Shown here: positions 22,570 through 31,177 of the stretch, in pieces
Layout: every line of letters begins with the position of its first letter
Numbering within the stretch: position 1 is the stretch's first letter
Source of the DNA: Novosphingobium profundi
Lineage (GTDB): Bacteria; Pseudomonadota; Alphaproteobacteria; Sphingomonadales; Sphingomonadaceae
Direction of reading: 5' to 3'
Length of the DNA stretch: 64,000 nt
Assembly (NCBI RefSeq): GCF_020524485.1
Contig: NZ_JAIVLF010000001.1
Span: forward strand, 744,001-808,000
The notes under the pieces: model-generated
Told to the model about the DNA's origin: nothing
The model's database searches: none
Seen by the model: only the letters and a program-made list of their open reading frames with translations
Made by a program: the position numbers and the translations under genes

Positions 22570-23379
22570 TCAGGATTGGACCTCGAAGGTGAGGCTGGTG
22601 GTGTAGCTGCGGATATCCGTCTCGGCCCCCGCCGGGGCATCGGCGCGGTGGCGGGTCATCAGGATGTAGACACCGGGGGTGTCGAAGCTGAGGTCGACTT
22701 TCCCGTCCGCGCCGGTGGTCACGGCCCTGTGCGGCTTGACCTGCTCGTAGCGCGCGTTGCCCCTGTCCAGGCTCAGCTCCTGACCTGCGAGCGGCTTGCC
22801 ATCGAACAGCACCTCGAAGGCGAAGGGCCCGTCGACATAGAGGTCGCTGGGATGCGTGATCGGGTGGATTTCGAGGCGCCCGACATGGACATCGACCGGC
22901 GCGCGGGTCGGCCCCTTCTTCGAGACATAGACGTCCGAGACGGTCTCGGTCTGGCTGGTCTTCACGTATTGGGTGCCTTCGGGAAGTTCGTTGCCGCGCA
23001 CCGGAACCCATTTGCCCCTGGCCATGGCCATCCTGCCCGACCGGCCGCGGCGCACGCCGCTGGTGAAGCGGTAGGTGCCTTCCTCCTCCATCCCGGCCTC
23101 GAGGATCGTGACCTGCTTGTGGCCTGAGATCCGATCGAAGGCGGCACGTTCGCCATCGGGGCCGATGACGTGGAAATCCTCCGATTCCAGGGCGATCTCG
23201 GGATGAAAGAAGTCTTCGGAGAAGGCGCTTTCCAGCGTCACCATGCGTTCGGTGTTGGCGACGAAGACATTGGGCATCATGAATCCGGTATGGGCCAGGG
23301 CCGGAAGGGGAAGAAGGGCGGCCGACGCGGCCAGCGCCAGGGGCGCAAGCGCGGAGCGGATGCCTGTCGGGACTGTCAT
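22570..23379 (-). CDS. DUF4198 periplasmic protein
   Basis: A 269-residue exported protein with signal peptide ending LLPLPALAHTGF, then a beta-rich DUF4198 domain: MPNVFVANTERMVTLES, FHVIGPDGERAAF, TSQTETVSDVYVS, LYVDGPFAFEVLFDGKPL, and a final VDLSFDTPGVYILMTRHR. DUF4198 proteins are often encoded with TonB-dependent receptors and DUF2271 proteins in metal-uptake loci and may bind metal or ligand in the periplasm. It lies 28 bases downstream of the TonB gene in an apparent operon. Confidence 0.85.
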   Translation of the reverse strand: MTVPTGIRSALAPLALAASAALLPLPALAHTGFMMPNVFVANTERMVTLESAFSEDFFHPEIALESEDFHVIGPDGERAAFDRISGHKQVTILEAGMEEEGTYRFTSGVRRGRSGRMAMARGKWVPVRGNELPEGTQYVKTSQTETVSDVYVSKKGPTRAPVDVHVGRLEIHPITHPSDLYVDGPFAFEVLFDGKPLAGQELSLDRGNARYEQVKPHRAVTTGADGKVDLSFDTPGVYILMTRHRADAPAGAETDIRSYTTSLTFEVQS

Positions 23380-23407
23380 GGGAAACCTCCTGGTGTTCGG
23401 GTACGGC

Positions 23408-24196
23408 TCACGAGCCGGTGATCTCGAAATTGAAGCTGCGGGGCTGGCCGTGCGGGGGCTGGGGGAAGGGCGCGGCGCGGCGCACGAGTTGCATCGCGGC
23501 GTGATCGAAGCGCGACGAGCCTGAACTGCGCGCTACGCCGATGTCCCGGCAGCGCCCGTCCTCGATCACGGTGAAATGAATGTAGGCCGCACCCGCCCCG
23601 ACCGTATTCTGCCGGCGGTAGCGCATGAGGTGGCGCATGACGGCGGCCGCGTATTTGGCCGCGCCGCCCCCGGTCTGCGCCCGGCTCTCGCTTCGTTTCT
23701 TCTGGGGCTGGGCGCTGCCGTCGGCCGCCCCGGGCTCGCGAGCCGTGGTGTCTGCCTCTTGCGGACCGGCGGAACTCGGCAAAGGCGTCGGGGCCGCGAT
23801 CATCACGGCGGGGGCGGTCAGGGCAAGGTCCGCGCGCACGGGTGTCGCTGCGCGCGGCGGGGCCGCGTGCGCCCGCTCGGGCAGGGCAGGGGCGGGCGCG
23901 TTCTGGGCCATAGTGACCTGTGAAGGCTCCGACCGTTCCGTCTGCGGGCGCGGAGGGCGCGGTGCCGGGGCTTCCGCAGGATTGGCGGCAGTCGCTTCAG
24001 CGCTCTGGGCTGCGCCGCGCGCGCCCCCGGCCTGGCTGAAGGCGATGACGGTCAGCGAGGTCCCGGCTCCGGTTTCGTGCACGGCCCCGCTGGCGAGGCC
24101 GACGAAGATTGCGAGCACCCCGCCATTGACCAGCGCCGAGCCGGCAAGGCCGACCAGCCGCTGCCGATCCCACTTCGAAGCCTGTGCCAGATACAT
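23408..24196 (-). CDS. TonB-family energy transducer
   Basis: A 262-residue protein with one N-terminal membrane segment (about 15-38, SALVNGGVLAIFVGLASG), a long Pro/Ala-rich periplasmic spacer, and a C-terminal TonB domain: AAVMRHLMRYRRQNTVGAGAAYIHFTV, DIGVARSSGSSRFDHAAMQLVRRAAPFPQPP. It should couple the inner-membrane proton motive force (through ExbB/ExbD encoded elsewhere) to the adjacent receptor. It is 21 bases downstream of the receptor gene, so a dedicated TonB is likely. Confidence 0.85.
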   Translation of the reverse strand: MYLAQASKWDRQRLVGLAGSALVNGGVLAIFVGLASGAVHETGAGTSLTVIAFSQAGGARGAAQSAEATAANPAEAPAPRPPRPQTERSEPSQVTMAQNAPAPALPERAHAAPPRAATPVRADLALTAPAVMIAAPTPLPSSAGPQEADTTAREPGAADGSAQPQKKRSESRAQTGGGAAKYAAAVMRHLMRYRRQNTVGAGAAYIHFTVIEDGRCRDIGVARSSGSSRFDHAAMQLVRRAAPFPQPPHGQPRSFNFEITGS

Positions 24197-24217
24197 CGCC
24201 TGCGCCTCCTCTTTCGC

Positions 24218-26254
24218 TCAGAACTGGACGGAAACCGCGCCCTTGAAGTTGCGCCCCAGGGCCGGGCGCGTGGCGAGCGCGGGCACGTAGTAGGTGTCGA
24301 AGATGTTCTCGACGCTGACCCGGAAGGTGAGGAACCTGAGGAAGCCGACCTCGGGCGAGAACGAGGCGCGCAGGTTGTGCACGTCGTAGCCCTCCTCGAC
24401 TGTCCCATCGGTATCGAGATCCTCGGCCAGCACGCCTTCCCAGCGCACGTCGAGGTGGTCCCCGAAGCGTTTGCCAAGGGCGAGCTGGTAGGTGTTCTGG
24501 GGCAGGTTGCCCCAGTCGCTCAGCGCCCCTCCGGTCGAAAGCTGGGTGCCGCTCACGATGTTGCCATTGAAATCGAGATAGAAGCCGCTCGGCGTCGCAT
24601 AGGAGGCCTCGATTTCGACGCCTTCGAGATAGACTTCGGCCACCCCCGAGTACGACGTGTTGTCGGTCAGGTCGGTGTCGTAGTAGTTGGCCTTGATGGC
24701 GAAGCGGTCATTCTGTGTGAAGATGCCCGTGCGGTCGAACGCCGCCCCCGCTTCCCAGCTGCGGCTCTTCTCCGGCTGGTTCATGTAAGCGACGTTTTCA
24801 AGGTCATCGATGATCGGCATCGAACGGGTCTTGGCCCAGGACCCGAACACCGAGAATCCGAAGGGCAGCTCGTAACGCGCCGAGACGCCGCCCATCAGGC
24901 CCTCATTGGTGTAGCTGGCGTTCGAGCCGTCATCGAGCTCACCCTTTACGGTCGAGGTTTCCCAGCGGACCGCAGGCGTGACCGTGAAGCCGCGGAAGAG
25001 GCCGATCTCATCCACGGCAAAGGCCGCCATGCGCCGGTCGGTGCCCCCCGGCGCGGAGCTTGCGTCCAGACGGTCCTTGTCGATGTATTCCAGCCCGACG
25101 CGCAGGTTGTGGCGGACGCTGCCGGTCGCAAAGAGCGCGGCGTTCTTGAGCGTGACCTTGGAGGTGACATAGCGCTGGTCGGCATCGGTCACCGGCGTGC
25201 CCACCTCACCGAAAATGGGCGAGGAGTAGGGAATGTAGGACTGTTCGATGTCCTGCTGCGCGCGGGTGTAGACGAGGCTGAGGTTGATCGCGTCGGTGCC
25301 CAGGGGCTCGTAGTAGTAGCCCACGACAAGGTTCTTCGACTTCGTATCGCGATCGACGTTGCCGAAGACGCCGCCGGTCGTGCCGAAGCTGTCATAGGGC
25401 TTGTCGCGCTCGGCCGTTGTGGTCTGGCTGAAGCTGGCCTTGAGGGTATGTGCGTTGTCGGCGCCGAAGTGGACCGCGCCCTTCACCAGGAAGCTGGGAA
25501 GCGAGAAGGAGCTGTTCTCGATCCGCTCGCCGTGGCCGTCTTCCTGGATGCCGCTCTTGCGGTAGCTGTAATTGGCCAGAAACTCGACGTTTTCGCTCGG
25601 CATCGCGGCCAGCGTGGTCGAGGTCGCAAAGCCGCCGCCGTTGCTGGCGCCCGAAAGGTTCTGGTTGACGGTGAAGCCGGTCTTGCCGCCGAGGTAGTCG
25701 TAGGCGTCGCTGGTCTCGAGGATCACCGTGCCGCCGATCACGCCGGACCCGTATTCGAAGCTGCCCACCGTCCCGCGCAGTACCGAGGCGCTCTTGTAGA
25801 GGAGCGGGTCGGTGAAGAGCTGGGTGCCGATGCGGTAGAGCTCTTCAGAGCCATTGGTCGCGCCGTCCACCAGGACGAGAACCTTCTGGTCGGTGCCGTA
25901 GGTGCCGGTTGCGCCGAACCCGCGGATGTTGATGCCCGAGCCGATCGGCGTCGAGCCGTTGACGATCGTGACCCCCGGGATCGAATCGATCAGTTCCGCG
26001 ATCGTATTGGCCTGGCGATCCTCGATCTCCTCGCGGTTGATCGAGGTGATGGGCGTGGCGGTGTCGGTGCGAATGGCCCGCGTGCTTTCGCCGATGTCGA
26101 TCGTGCCCAGAAATTCGCCGTCCGCCTTCTCGCGTGCCTGCTCGGCAGACCGCTCGGCCGTGTCCTGGGCGCTGGCCGACAGGGGCGCCGCGATGGACGC
26201 GAGCGCGAGAACCGAAACGCCAAGAGTGGCGGCGGAACGAAGATCAGGTCGCAA
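24218..26254 (-). CDS. TonB-dependent receptor (siderophore/heme-type), TTG start
   Basis: A 678-residue outer-membrane receptor. The start is placed at TTG 26254, which has AGGGGG seven bases upstream and directly precedes a signal peptide ending LSASAQ; the ATG at 26314 lies inside the Fur-like box. A plug domain (ATPITSINREEIEDRQANTIAELIDSIPG in parts, GINIRGFG, LVDGATNGSEELYRIG, VLRGTVGSFEYGSG) is followed by a beta-barrel ending LGRNFKGAVSVQF with the terminal aromatic. It leads a minus-strand operon with TonB, DUF4198 and the EF-hand gene. Fur control is inferred from the upstream box. The substrate is unknown; iron complexes are most likely. Confidence 0.88.
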   Translation of the reverse strand: MRPDLRSAATLGVSVLALASIAAPLSASAQDTAERSAEQAREKADGEFLGTIDIGESTRAIRTDTATPITSINREEIEDRQANTIAELIDSIPGVTIVNGSTPIGSGINIRGFGATGTYGTDQKVLVLVDGATNGSEELYRIGTQLFTDPLLYKSASVLRGTVGSFEYGSGVIGGTVILETSDAYDYLGGKTGFTVNQNLSGASNGGGFATSTTLAAMPSENVEFLANYSYRKSGIQEDGHGERIENSSFSLPSFLVKGAVHFGADNAHTLKASFSQTTTAERDKPYDSFGTTGGVFGNVDRDTKSKNLVVGYYYEPLGTDAINLSLVYTRAQQDIEQSYIPYSSPIFGEVGTPVTDADQRYVTSKVTLKNAALFATGSVRHNLRVGLEYIDKDRLDASSAPGGTDRRMAAFAVDEIGLFRGFTVTPAVRWETSTVKGELDDGSNASYTNEGLMGGVSARYELPFGFSVFGSWAKTRSMPIIDDLENVAYMNQPEKSRSWEAGAAFDRTGIFTQNDRFAIKANYYDTDLTDNTSYSGVAEVYLEGVEIEASYATPSGFYLDFNGNIVSGTQLSTGGALSDWGNLPQNTYQLALGKRFGDHLDVRWEGVLAEDLDTDGTVEEGYDVHNLRASFSPEVGFLRFLTFRVSVENIFDTYYVPALATRPALGRNFKGAVSVQF

Positions 26255-26297
26255 TGTGTTTCCCCCTGAGCCCGAATGCTGGCGGGCCGCGATAATG

Positions 26298-26316
26298 ATG
26301 CAAGTGATTCGCATTA
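26298..26316. promoter_or_regulatory. Fur-like box upstream of the TonB-dependent receptor
   Basis: ATGCAAGTGATTCGCATTA is an imperfect dyad resembling Fur boxes; on the other strand it reads AATGCGAATCACTTGCAT, close to the AATGaGAATgATTCTCATT pattern. It lies 44-62 bases upstream of the TTG start. A near-identical copy lies upstream of the opposing gene. Confidence 0.6.
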
Positions 26317-26642
26317 GCTATTGTGACCTACACATATATGCAAATGCCTCGCAAGAGCATTTGTGGTGTAGGGTCATTCAGTTGGGGAGGAGGAGTGGGG
26401 CGCCCTTCAGATTCCGTTTCACCTGGGCCGCGAATGGCAGCGTAGATGGCGGCGTGAATGGCCGCGCCGGTTTTTTGGGCCTGACGTGGTTGTGATCCGT
26501 CGGGAACCACTCGGCAGAGGCGGGCGCACGTCCGAGGGGGGCGTCGCACCGAAATCGCGACGTCCTCAGGCGGTGGGGCTGTTACGCCGCGGAACGCCTC
26601 GACGTTGACTTCAATTCCAGCTCTCGATAGCTAGCACTCGTT

Positions 26643-26661
26643 AATGCAAGTGACTCGCATT
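26643..26661. promoter_or_regulatory. Second Fur-like box, upstream of the DUF2271 operon
   Basis: AATGCAAGTGACTCGCATT differs from the first box by one base across their common 17-base core. It is about 140 bases upstream of the DUF2271 start, so the promoter it overlaps must have a long leader. Confidence 0.55.
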
Positions 26662-26800
26662 TGCATATCATGGCCGGAGTAAGACGGGCGCGTGGGGACT
26701 TCCATCGGGCCGCTCAGGCGCCTGTGCGTCAGGTCCGGCAGGCGCGTTCCTCGCTTGCCGGTCGCTCCGGTTCCACCACTCTTTCAAGGAAAGCATCTCG

Positions 26801-27307
26801 ATGCGTACGACCACCCTGGCCACCACGACCCTTACGGCCGCCGTCTTCACGCTTCCTGCCGGGGTTCAGGCGCAGAGCGGTGCGGTCATGATCGAGCTTC
26901 CCCGCGTTTCGGATCCCAATTACCGCAAGCCCTACCTCGCGGCCTGGCTGGAAGATGCCAACGGCAAGGCGCTGGCGGTCTCTGCAGTGCTTCATGATCA
27001 GAGCCGCATCGGGTCGCGCTGGCTCTCCGAACTGCGCACGTGGTGGCGCAAGAGCGGGCGGGACATGACCATGCCGGCGGACGGCATTTCCGCGCCGACC
27101 CGCCCGGCGGGACGTCATACCATCGAGATCAAGGGCCTCGGCGGGCTTGGCGATGGCACCTACAGTCTCGTGGTCGAGGCTGCACGGGAGAAAGCGGGGC
27201 GCGAAGTCGTGAAAGTACCCGTTGTTATCCGGGGAGGTGAGGTCCGTGCCGCCTCCGCGCAGGGCCACCGCGAGCTGGGCCGTGTCCGTGTTTCCCCGAA
27301 GGCCTGA
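26801..27307 (+). CDS. DUF2271 periplasmic protein
   Basis: A 168-residue protein with a signal peptide (TTTLATTTLTAAVFTLPAGVQA) and the DUF2271 pattern: VMIELPRVSDPNYRKPYLAAWLED, SRWLSELRTWWRKSGR, DGISAPTRPAGRHTIEI, GDGTYSLVVEAAREKAGRE. DUF2271 proteins accompany DUF4198 proteins, TonB-dependent receptors and PepSY/flavodoxin reductases. The biochemical role is not known; a ligand or redox-partner function in the periplasm is plausible. It is followed 50 bases later by the flavoreductase gene. Confidence 0.85.
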   Translation: MRTTTLATTTLTAAVFTLPAGVQAQSGAVMIELPRVSDPNYRKPYLAAWLEDANGKALAVSAVLHDQSRIGSRWLSELRTWWRKSGRDMTMPADGISAPTRPAGRHTIEIKGLGGLGDGTYSLVVEAAREKAGREVVKVPVVIRGGEVRAASAQGHRELGRVRVSPKA

Positions 27308-27357
27308 TCGTCTGTCACAGCACCTTTGCGCTCCTGCCTTGAGGAATTCTTCCGTCC

Positions 27358-28680
27358 ATGCGTGCCTCGTTTACTGATTGGCTCATTCTCGCCGCCCTGA
27401 TTGCGGCCTGGCTAGGCCTTACCTGGCTCTGCCTGCGCAAGCGCCCGCGTGCGGCCGTCGGCGGGGCATCCAGCCTCGTCGTCTACGCCTCCCAGACAGG
27501 CCACGCCCAGGAGATTGCCGAAGCCACGCATGCAGCCCTGCTCCGCTCGGACCGGGATGCCCGGCTCGTGTGTGCCAACCGTCTCGAACCGGGTGATCTT
27601 GCCGAAGCAGACCGGATCTTCTTCGTGGTCTCGACGACTGGCGAAGGCGATGCGCCCGACGATGCGGGTGATCTTGACCGTGCCTTTGCGGATAGCGACG
27701 TCGATCTGACCGGAGTGCAGGTGGCTATCCTCGCCCTGGGGGATCGACGCTATACGCACTTCTGCGCCTTTGGGGAGCGTCTCAAGACCTGGTGCGAGGC
27801 TATGGCCGCAGAGGTGACTGCCTATGTCACGGTGGATGATCTTGCCCCCGATGACCTGGTGCGGTGGGACGGGGTGCTCGTGCAGGAAGGTGTCGGCGCG
27901 ATGGCCAGCGACCGTCTCGGCAACGCGCTGCGCGAATGGCGGATCGCCTCGCGTGTGTGCGTCGCCGGGCCCGTCGGCGAAGATGCCTCGACAGGCGCGA
28001 GCGGAGGCCTGTTTCGTCTGGCCCTGCGCCCCGAAGATGGCCGCCTTCCCGAGTGGGGCGTCGGCGACCTGTTCGAACTTCATACGCCCGATGGGCACCA
28101 GCGGGATTACTCGATCGCCAACCGGTGCGGGGGAGAGGAACTCATCCTCTTCGTGCGCCGTGTGATCGACAAGGGCGTACCCGGACGCGGCTCGGGCCTG
28201 CTCACTTCGCTGCCTGTGGGGACGGGCTGTGTCCGCGCCCGAATACGCGTCCATTCCGGCTTCCGCCCGCCGCTGGGAACAGGTCCTCTTCTGGCCCTAG
28301 GCGCGGGCTCGGGCTGGGCGGGGCTGCGCCCGCACCTCCTCGAGGCCATGGCAACCGGCCGCCCGTGCTGGCTCATCTTCGGCGAACGGGGCGAGGCCGA
28401 TGCGGCTGATCTCCTTCAGGAAATGCGCGCGTGGCATAAGGAGGGCAGCCTCCATCGTTTCGATCTGGCCCTCTCGCGCCAGGACGGTCTGCGCGTCCCC
28501 GACATTCTCCAGGCTCACAGCGCTGATCTTTCCGAGTTCCTGACCTCTGAGGCGGCCGTGGTGCTGTGCGGGCGGCTCGCCATGGGCGAGGCCGCACTTG
28601 CCGCGCTCTTTGAGGCCATGGGGAAGGATTGGCTTGATGAGGCTCGCAATTCGGGCCGGCTCAGAAGTGATTTGTACTAA
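27358..28680 (+). CDS. Membrane-anchored flavodoxin-FAD/NADPH reductase
   Basis: A 440-residue protein. An N-terminal membrane helix (about 8-25) anchors it; residues about 38-180 are a flavodoxin domain (VVYASQTGHAQEIAEATH, STTGEGDAPDDAG, LALGDRRYTHFCAFG); the remainder is an FNR-type module with RDYSIAN for FAD, GAGSGWAGLRPHLLEAM for NADPH, and a C-terminal aromatic (SDLY). The order matches sulfite reductase flavoprotein/CPR-like reductases and the cytoplasmic half of PepSY-fused reductases, but no PepSY part is present. With a TonB receptor nearby it likely passes electrons to reduce ferric complexes. Confidence 0.82.
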   Translation: MRASFTDWLILAALIAAWLGLTWLCLRKRPRAAVGGASSLVVYASQTGHAQEIAEATHAALLRSDRDARLVCANRLEPGDLAEADRIFFVVSTTGEGDAPDDAGDLDRAFADSDVDLTGVQVAILALGDRRYTHFCAFGERLKTWCEAMAAEVTAYVTVDDLAPDDLVRWDGVLVQEGVGAMASDRLGNALREWRIASRVCVAGPVGEDASTGASGGLFRLALRPEDGRLPEWGVGDLFELHTPDGHQRDYSIANRCGGEELILFVRRVIDKGVPGRGSGLLTSLPVGTGCVRARIRVHSGFRPPLGTGPLLALGAGSGWAGLRPHLLEAMATGRPCWLIFGERGEADAADLLQEMRAWHKEGSLHRFDLALSRQDGLRVPDILQAHSADLSEFLTSEAAVVLCGRLAMGEAALAALFEAMGKDWLDEARNSGRLRSDLY

Positions 28681-28932
28681 CGCCTCGCTTCAGCCGTCTC
28701 TCATGTTGACCTTCTGGTGGTCGCAAGAGGCTGCTGCGCGCGCAGCCGATGGCCAGTAGGTCGCATGGTCCGTTTCCGTGTACCGCGCAGCCTGTAGCTG
28801 CCGAGCCTGCTTGGGCCTCAGGCAGGGTTAGCCCCCCTTCGGACTGGGGGTAGTCCCGATAGGCTCTGGCTTAAGCCTCTGGTTTTCCTGCTTGACCAGC
28901 CCCTGATGCGGGCTTCTGGACAGGGATATGCC

Positions 28933-29496
28933 ATGAGAACACGTTTCCAGATCTTTCCAAGTATGATCGCGTTAGCGGTTCTCGCGTCCTGCTCGACCAC
29001 TCCCAGGCCTAGCTTCAAGACGGAAGCTGCACCGGATATCAATCTGGCGTCATACAGGACCTATACCTGGGCTTTTCCAAAGCGGGACGGTGGCAATCCG
29101 TTCGTCTATGAGCGCGTGCAGAAAGCTATCGATGCAAGTCTTGCCCAAGCCGGATACGCCCTGGCTGCCGATGGCGAAGGCGACATGGAACTCGCCTTCA
29201 CCCTTGGCGCACGTGACAGGGTCGATGTGACCAACTGGGGGCCGGTCGCGCCTTATTACCCGGGCTATGGCCGCAATTACCGCTATGGTTGGGCCTATCA
29301 GTACAACCAGGTGGACGTCCGCAACGTGACGGAAGGGTCACTGGCCTTGGATGTGTTCGACGCCAAGACGGACCGTCCCATATGGCACGGCATTGCATCT
29401 GCCCGGATTGGTTCGTCGGACAGCCCGAGTGATGAATTGATCCAGTCCGCAGCCAAGGGGCTCGTGGATCGTCTTGTTGCAGGTCAGATGAAGTGA
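28933..29496 (+). CDS. DUF4136 lipoprotein
   Basis: A 187-residue protein started at ATG 28933. A lipoprotein signal ends in the lipobox LASC. The mature part has the DUF4136 pattern: INLASYRTYTWAFP near the start, ALAADGEGDMELAFTLGARDRVDV in the middle, and TEGSLALDVFDAKTDRPIWHGIASARI, LIQSAAKGLVDRLV at the end. It should be anchored to the outer membrane facing the periplasm. It is separated by 252 bp from the flavoreductase and may be independent. Confidence 0.85.
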   Translation: MRTRFQIFPSMIALAVLASCSTTPRPSFKTEAAPDINLASYRTYTWAFPKRDGGNPFVYERVQKAIDASLAQAGYALAADGEGDMELAFTLGARDRVDVTNWGPVAPYYPGYGRNYRYGWAYQYNQVDVRNVTEGSLALDVFDAKTDRPIWHGIASARIGSSDSPSDELIQSAAKGLVDRLVAGQMK

Positions 29497-29658
29497 TGGA
29501 TGGGGGTGCCGACGAGTTGCGCCAGCGAAGGTGCAAAAGCGAAAAGCCGCTCCCGCGTCCAAGGTCGGCTGGCCGCTGCAGAGAATGCGTTCTGCAAAAT
29601 TCTCTGGGTAAGCTTAAAGTTGATAGATTTTTTATGCGCCTCGGATTCGGAGCCCTGT

Positions 29659-29830
29659 ATGTCGGAGGAGCTGATGGCACGGCAACCTTGCGAACTGACG
29701 GATCGGGAGTGGGCGACTATCGAGCCCTTGCTTCCCAACAAGCCACACAGTGCGGCGCGCGTAGACGATCGCCGATTCCTCAACGGGATCATGTGGCGTT
29801 TCCGCTCTGGGGCCACCTGCGCCGGATCTC
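29659..29830 (+). pseudogene. IS5-family transposase N-terminal fragment
   Basis: A frame beginning MSEELMARQPCELTDREW and continuing IEPLLPNK, VDDRRFLNGIMWRFRSGA is the N-terminal domain of IS5-type transposases. After RSGA the similarity stops near 29820, and no catalytic domain follows. It is a truncated relic on the same strand as the C-terminal relic at 21.3-21.9 kb, which carries the complementary half. Confidence 0.7.
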
Positions 29831-29891
29831 TCGTTCTGGCCGGACGGGCAAATCCGGGCAGGGGCAAAACAGGCGCCCCTAGCCTGTCCCC

Positions 29892-30188
29892 TCATTTTGC
29901 GGAGAGGGGATCAAGGACGAAGGCGACCCGTTCGGCCAGCGTCTCGATCTGCGCGAGATAGGTCTGGAAATGCGCAGTGGCACGGTGGGCGGCAACGGCA
30001 TCCTGTCCGGTGTATAGCTCGTCCAGCACGAAGCGGGTCGGCTCGCCCTGGTCCTGCCAGAGATCGTAGCGAAGATTGCCCGCTTCGGCCCGGCTCGGCG
30101 CGAGCATGCCTTCGAGAAGCGCGCTGAGCTGGTCGGTTCTTCCGGGACGGGCGGTCAGGATGGCAACGATCTTTACAGGCGTGGTCAT
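29892..30188 (-). CDS. ABM-domain (antibiotic biosynthesis monooxygenase-like) protein
   Basis: A 98-residue protein started at ATG 30188 (MTTPVKIVAIL); the open frame upstream lacks family features. It fits the ABM ferredoxin-like fold: VKIVAILTARPGRTDQLSALLEGM, RAEAGNLRYDLWQDQGEP, FVLDELYTGQDAVAAHRATAHFQTYL. These small dimers include quinol monooxygenases and general detoxification proteins. It lies 74 bases downstream of the DJ-1/PfpI gene in the same direction and could act with it on reactive carbonyls or quinones. Confidence 0.85.
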   Translation of the reverse strand: MTTPVKIVAILTARPGRTDQLSALLEGMLAPSRAEAGNLRYDLWQDQGEPTRFVLDELYTGQDAVAAHRATAHFQTYLAQIETLAERVAFVLDPLSAK

Positions 30189-30262
30189 GGTGGTGATCCT
30201 TTCTGAACGGATGGGGGCGGTGGTGCGCATGCGAAGCGCACCACCGGTCATGCGTGTGCGCA

Positions 30263-31060
30263 TTATGCGGCGCGCGAACCACCAAGCGCGTCGATCATGG
30301 CCTTGGCAATGGCGTGATCGGAAGCCGGGTTCTGGCCCGTGATCAGTTCGCGGTCGACGACCACATGCGGGGCAAAGTCCTCGCCTGCAGCGCTGACCTC
30401 GCCGCCCGCGAGGCGCAGGGCCTTGGGCATGTCGAAGTGCAACTCGCCCTTGAGCAGATGTTCCTCGGCAATCCTTTCCTCGCTCGCCGAGAACGCCGTC
30501 ATGCGATAGCCCGCGTAGATCCAGTCCTGCGCCAGGCGGCTTGCGCTTTTATCGTCGTCCTCGATCAGGGCTGCCCGGTACGCGGCCGCGTTGCTGAGCG
30601 TCGCGACAATCGCACCGGGGCCGTGGCAGAGCAGCCCGGTTGGCTTGGCCTTGGCATGGAAGTGGCTCAGAATCATGCCCGCCTCGCGATCCTCCATGAG
30701 GTCGACTATCGGCGCATGGCCCCCGGGAACGAAGACTCCGGCAAATCCATCCAAACCCTCGGCGAGGATTGAGGACAGCGTGCGTACCGCGTTCATCGCC
30801 GGGTGCTCGGCGAAGAACTGCCTGGCGCGTTCAAGCGCGGCCTGATCGCCGCCAAAATGCTCGGCCGTGTCCGAGTCTGCATCGATATGCGGCCGGGTGC
30901 CATCGGGGGTGGCGAGTACGACATCGTAGCCAGCCTCGATCAGCGCCATTGCGGGGACGACGGTCTCGTTGAGATATTGGCCGGTCGCGGCCGAGCCACC
31001 ACCGCGCAATGCAATCTGCGTGGCATTCGAGCCGAGAAAGAGCACTCTCGCCTGCGTCAT
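30263..31060 (-). CDS. DJ-1/PfpI superfamily protein
   Basis: A 265-residue protein with ATG at 31060 preceded by GGAGG. The class I glutamine amidotransferase-like fold is visible: MALIEAGYDVVLATPDG, GFAGVFVPGGHAPIVDL, and the nucleophile elbow GLLCHGPGAIVA with the cysteine. The length and GGH...CHGP pattern are like Hsp31-type glyoxalase/chaperone members. It would detoxify dicarbonyls or repair glycated groups in the cytoplasm. It is divergent from the LysR regulator at 31178, the likely controller. Confidence 0.85.
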   Translation of the reverse strand: MTQARVLFLGSNATQIALRGGGSAATGQYLNETVVPAMALIEAGYDVVLATPDGTRPHIDADSDTAEHFGGDQAALERARQFFAEHPAMNAVRTLSSILAEGLDGFAGVFVPGGHAPIVDLMEDREAGMILSHFHAKAKPTGLLCHGPGAIVATLSNAAAYRAALIEDDDKSASRLAQDWIYAGYRMTAFSASEERIAEEHLLKGELHFDMPKALRLAGGEVSAAGEDFAPHVVVDRELITGQNPASDHAIAKAMIDALGGSRAA

Positions 31061-31177
31061 CTGAACCTCCTTGAGTACGTGCAGCAACCGCTGCGGATGC
31101 CTGCAAGATGGTTCCTCCCAACATATTCGAGAAATTTATTATATTGATCCTAGATATGTCCATGTCAGTATGACTTG

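Larger units (their letters stand above)
26255..26800. promoter_or_regulatory. 546-bp divergent control region of the metal-uptake locus
   Basis: No gene is evident. Besides two Fur-like boxes (separate entries), ATATGCAAATGC (26336-26347) recurs as its exact reverse complement GCATTTGCATAT (26657-26668), a 12-bp perfect inverted repeat 309 bp apart, and CAAATGC/GCATTTG form a small dyad at 26341-26363. The layout implies matched control of the receptor operon and the DUF2271 operon. Confidence 0.5.

Noticed and set aside
24077..26269. 730-codon plus-strand frame opposite the TonB-dependent receptor
   Set aside because: The composition (runs of valine, arginine and aspartate) is that of an antisense shadow; the receptor on the other strand is complete.
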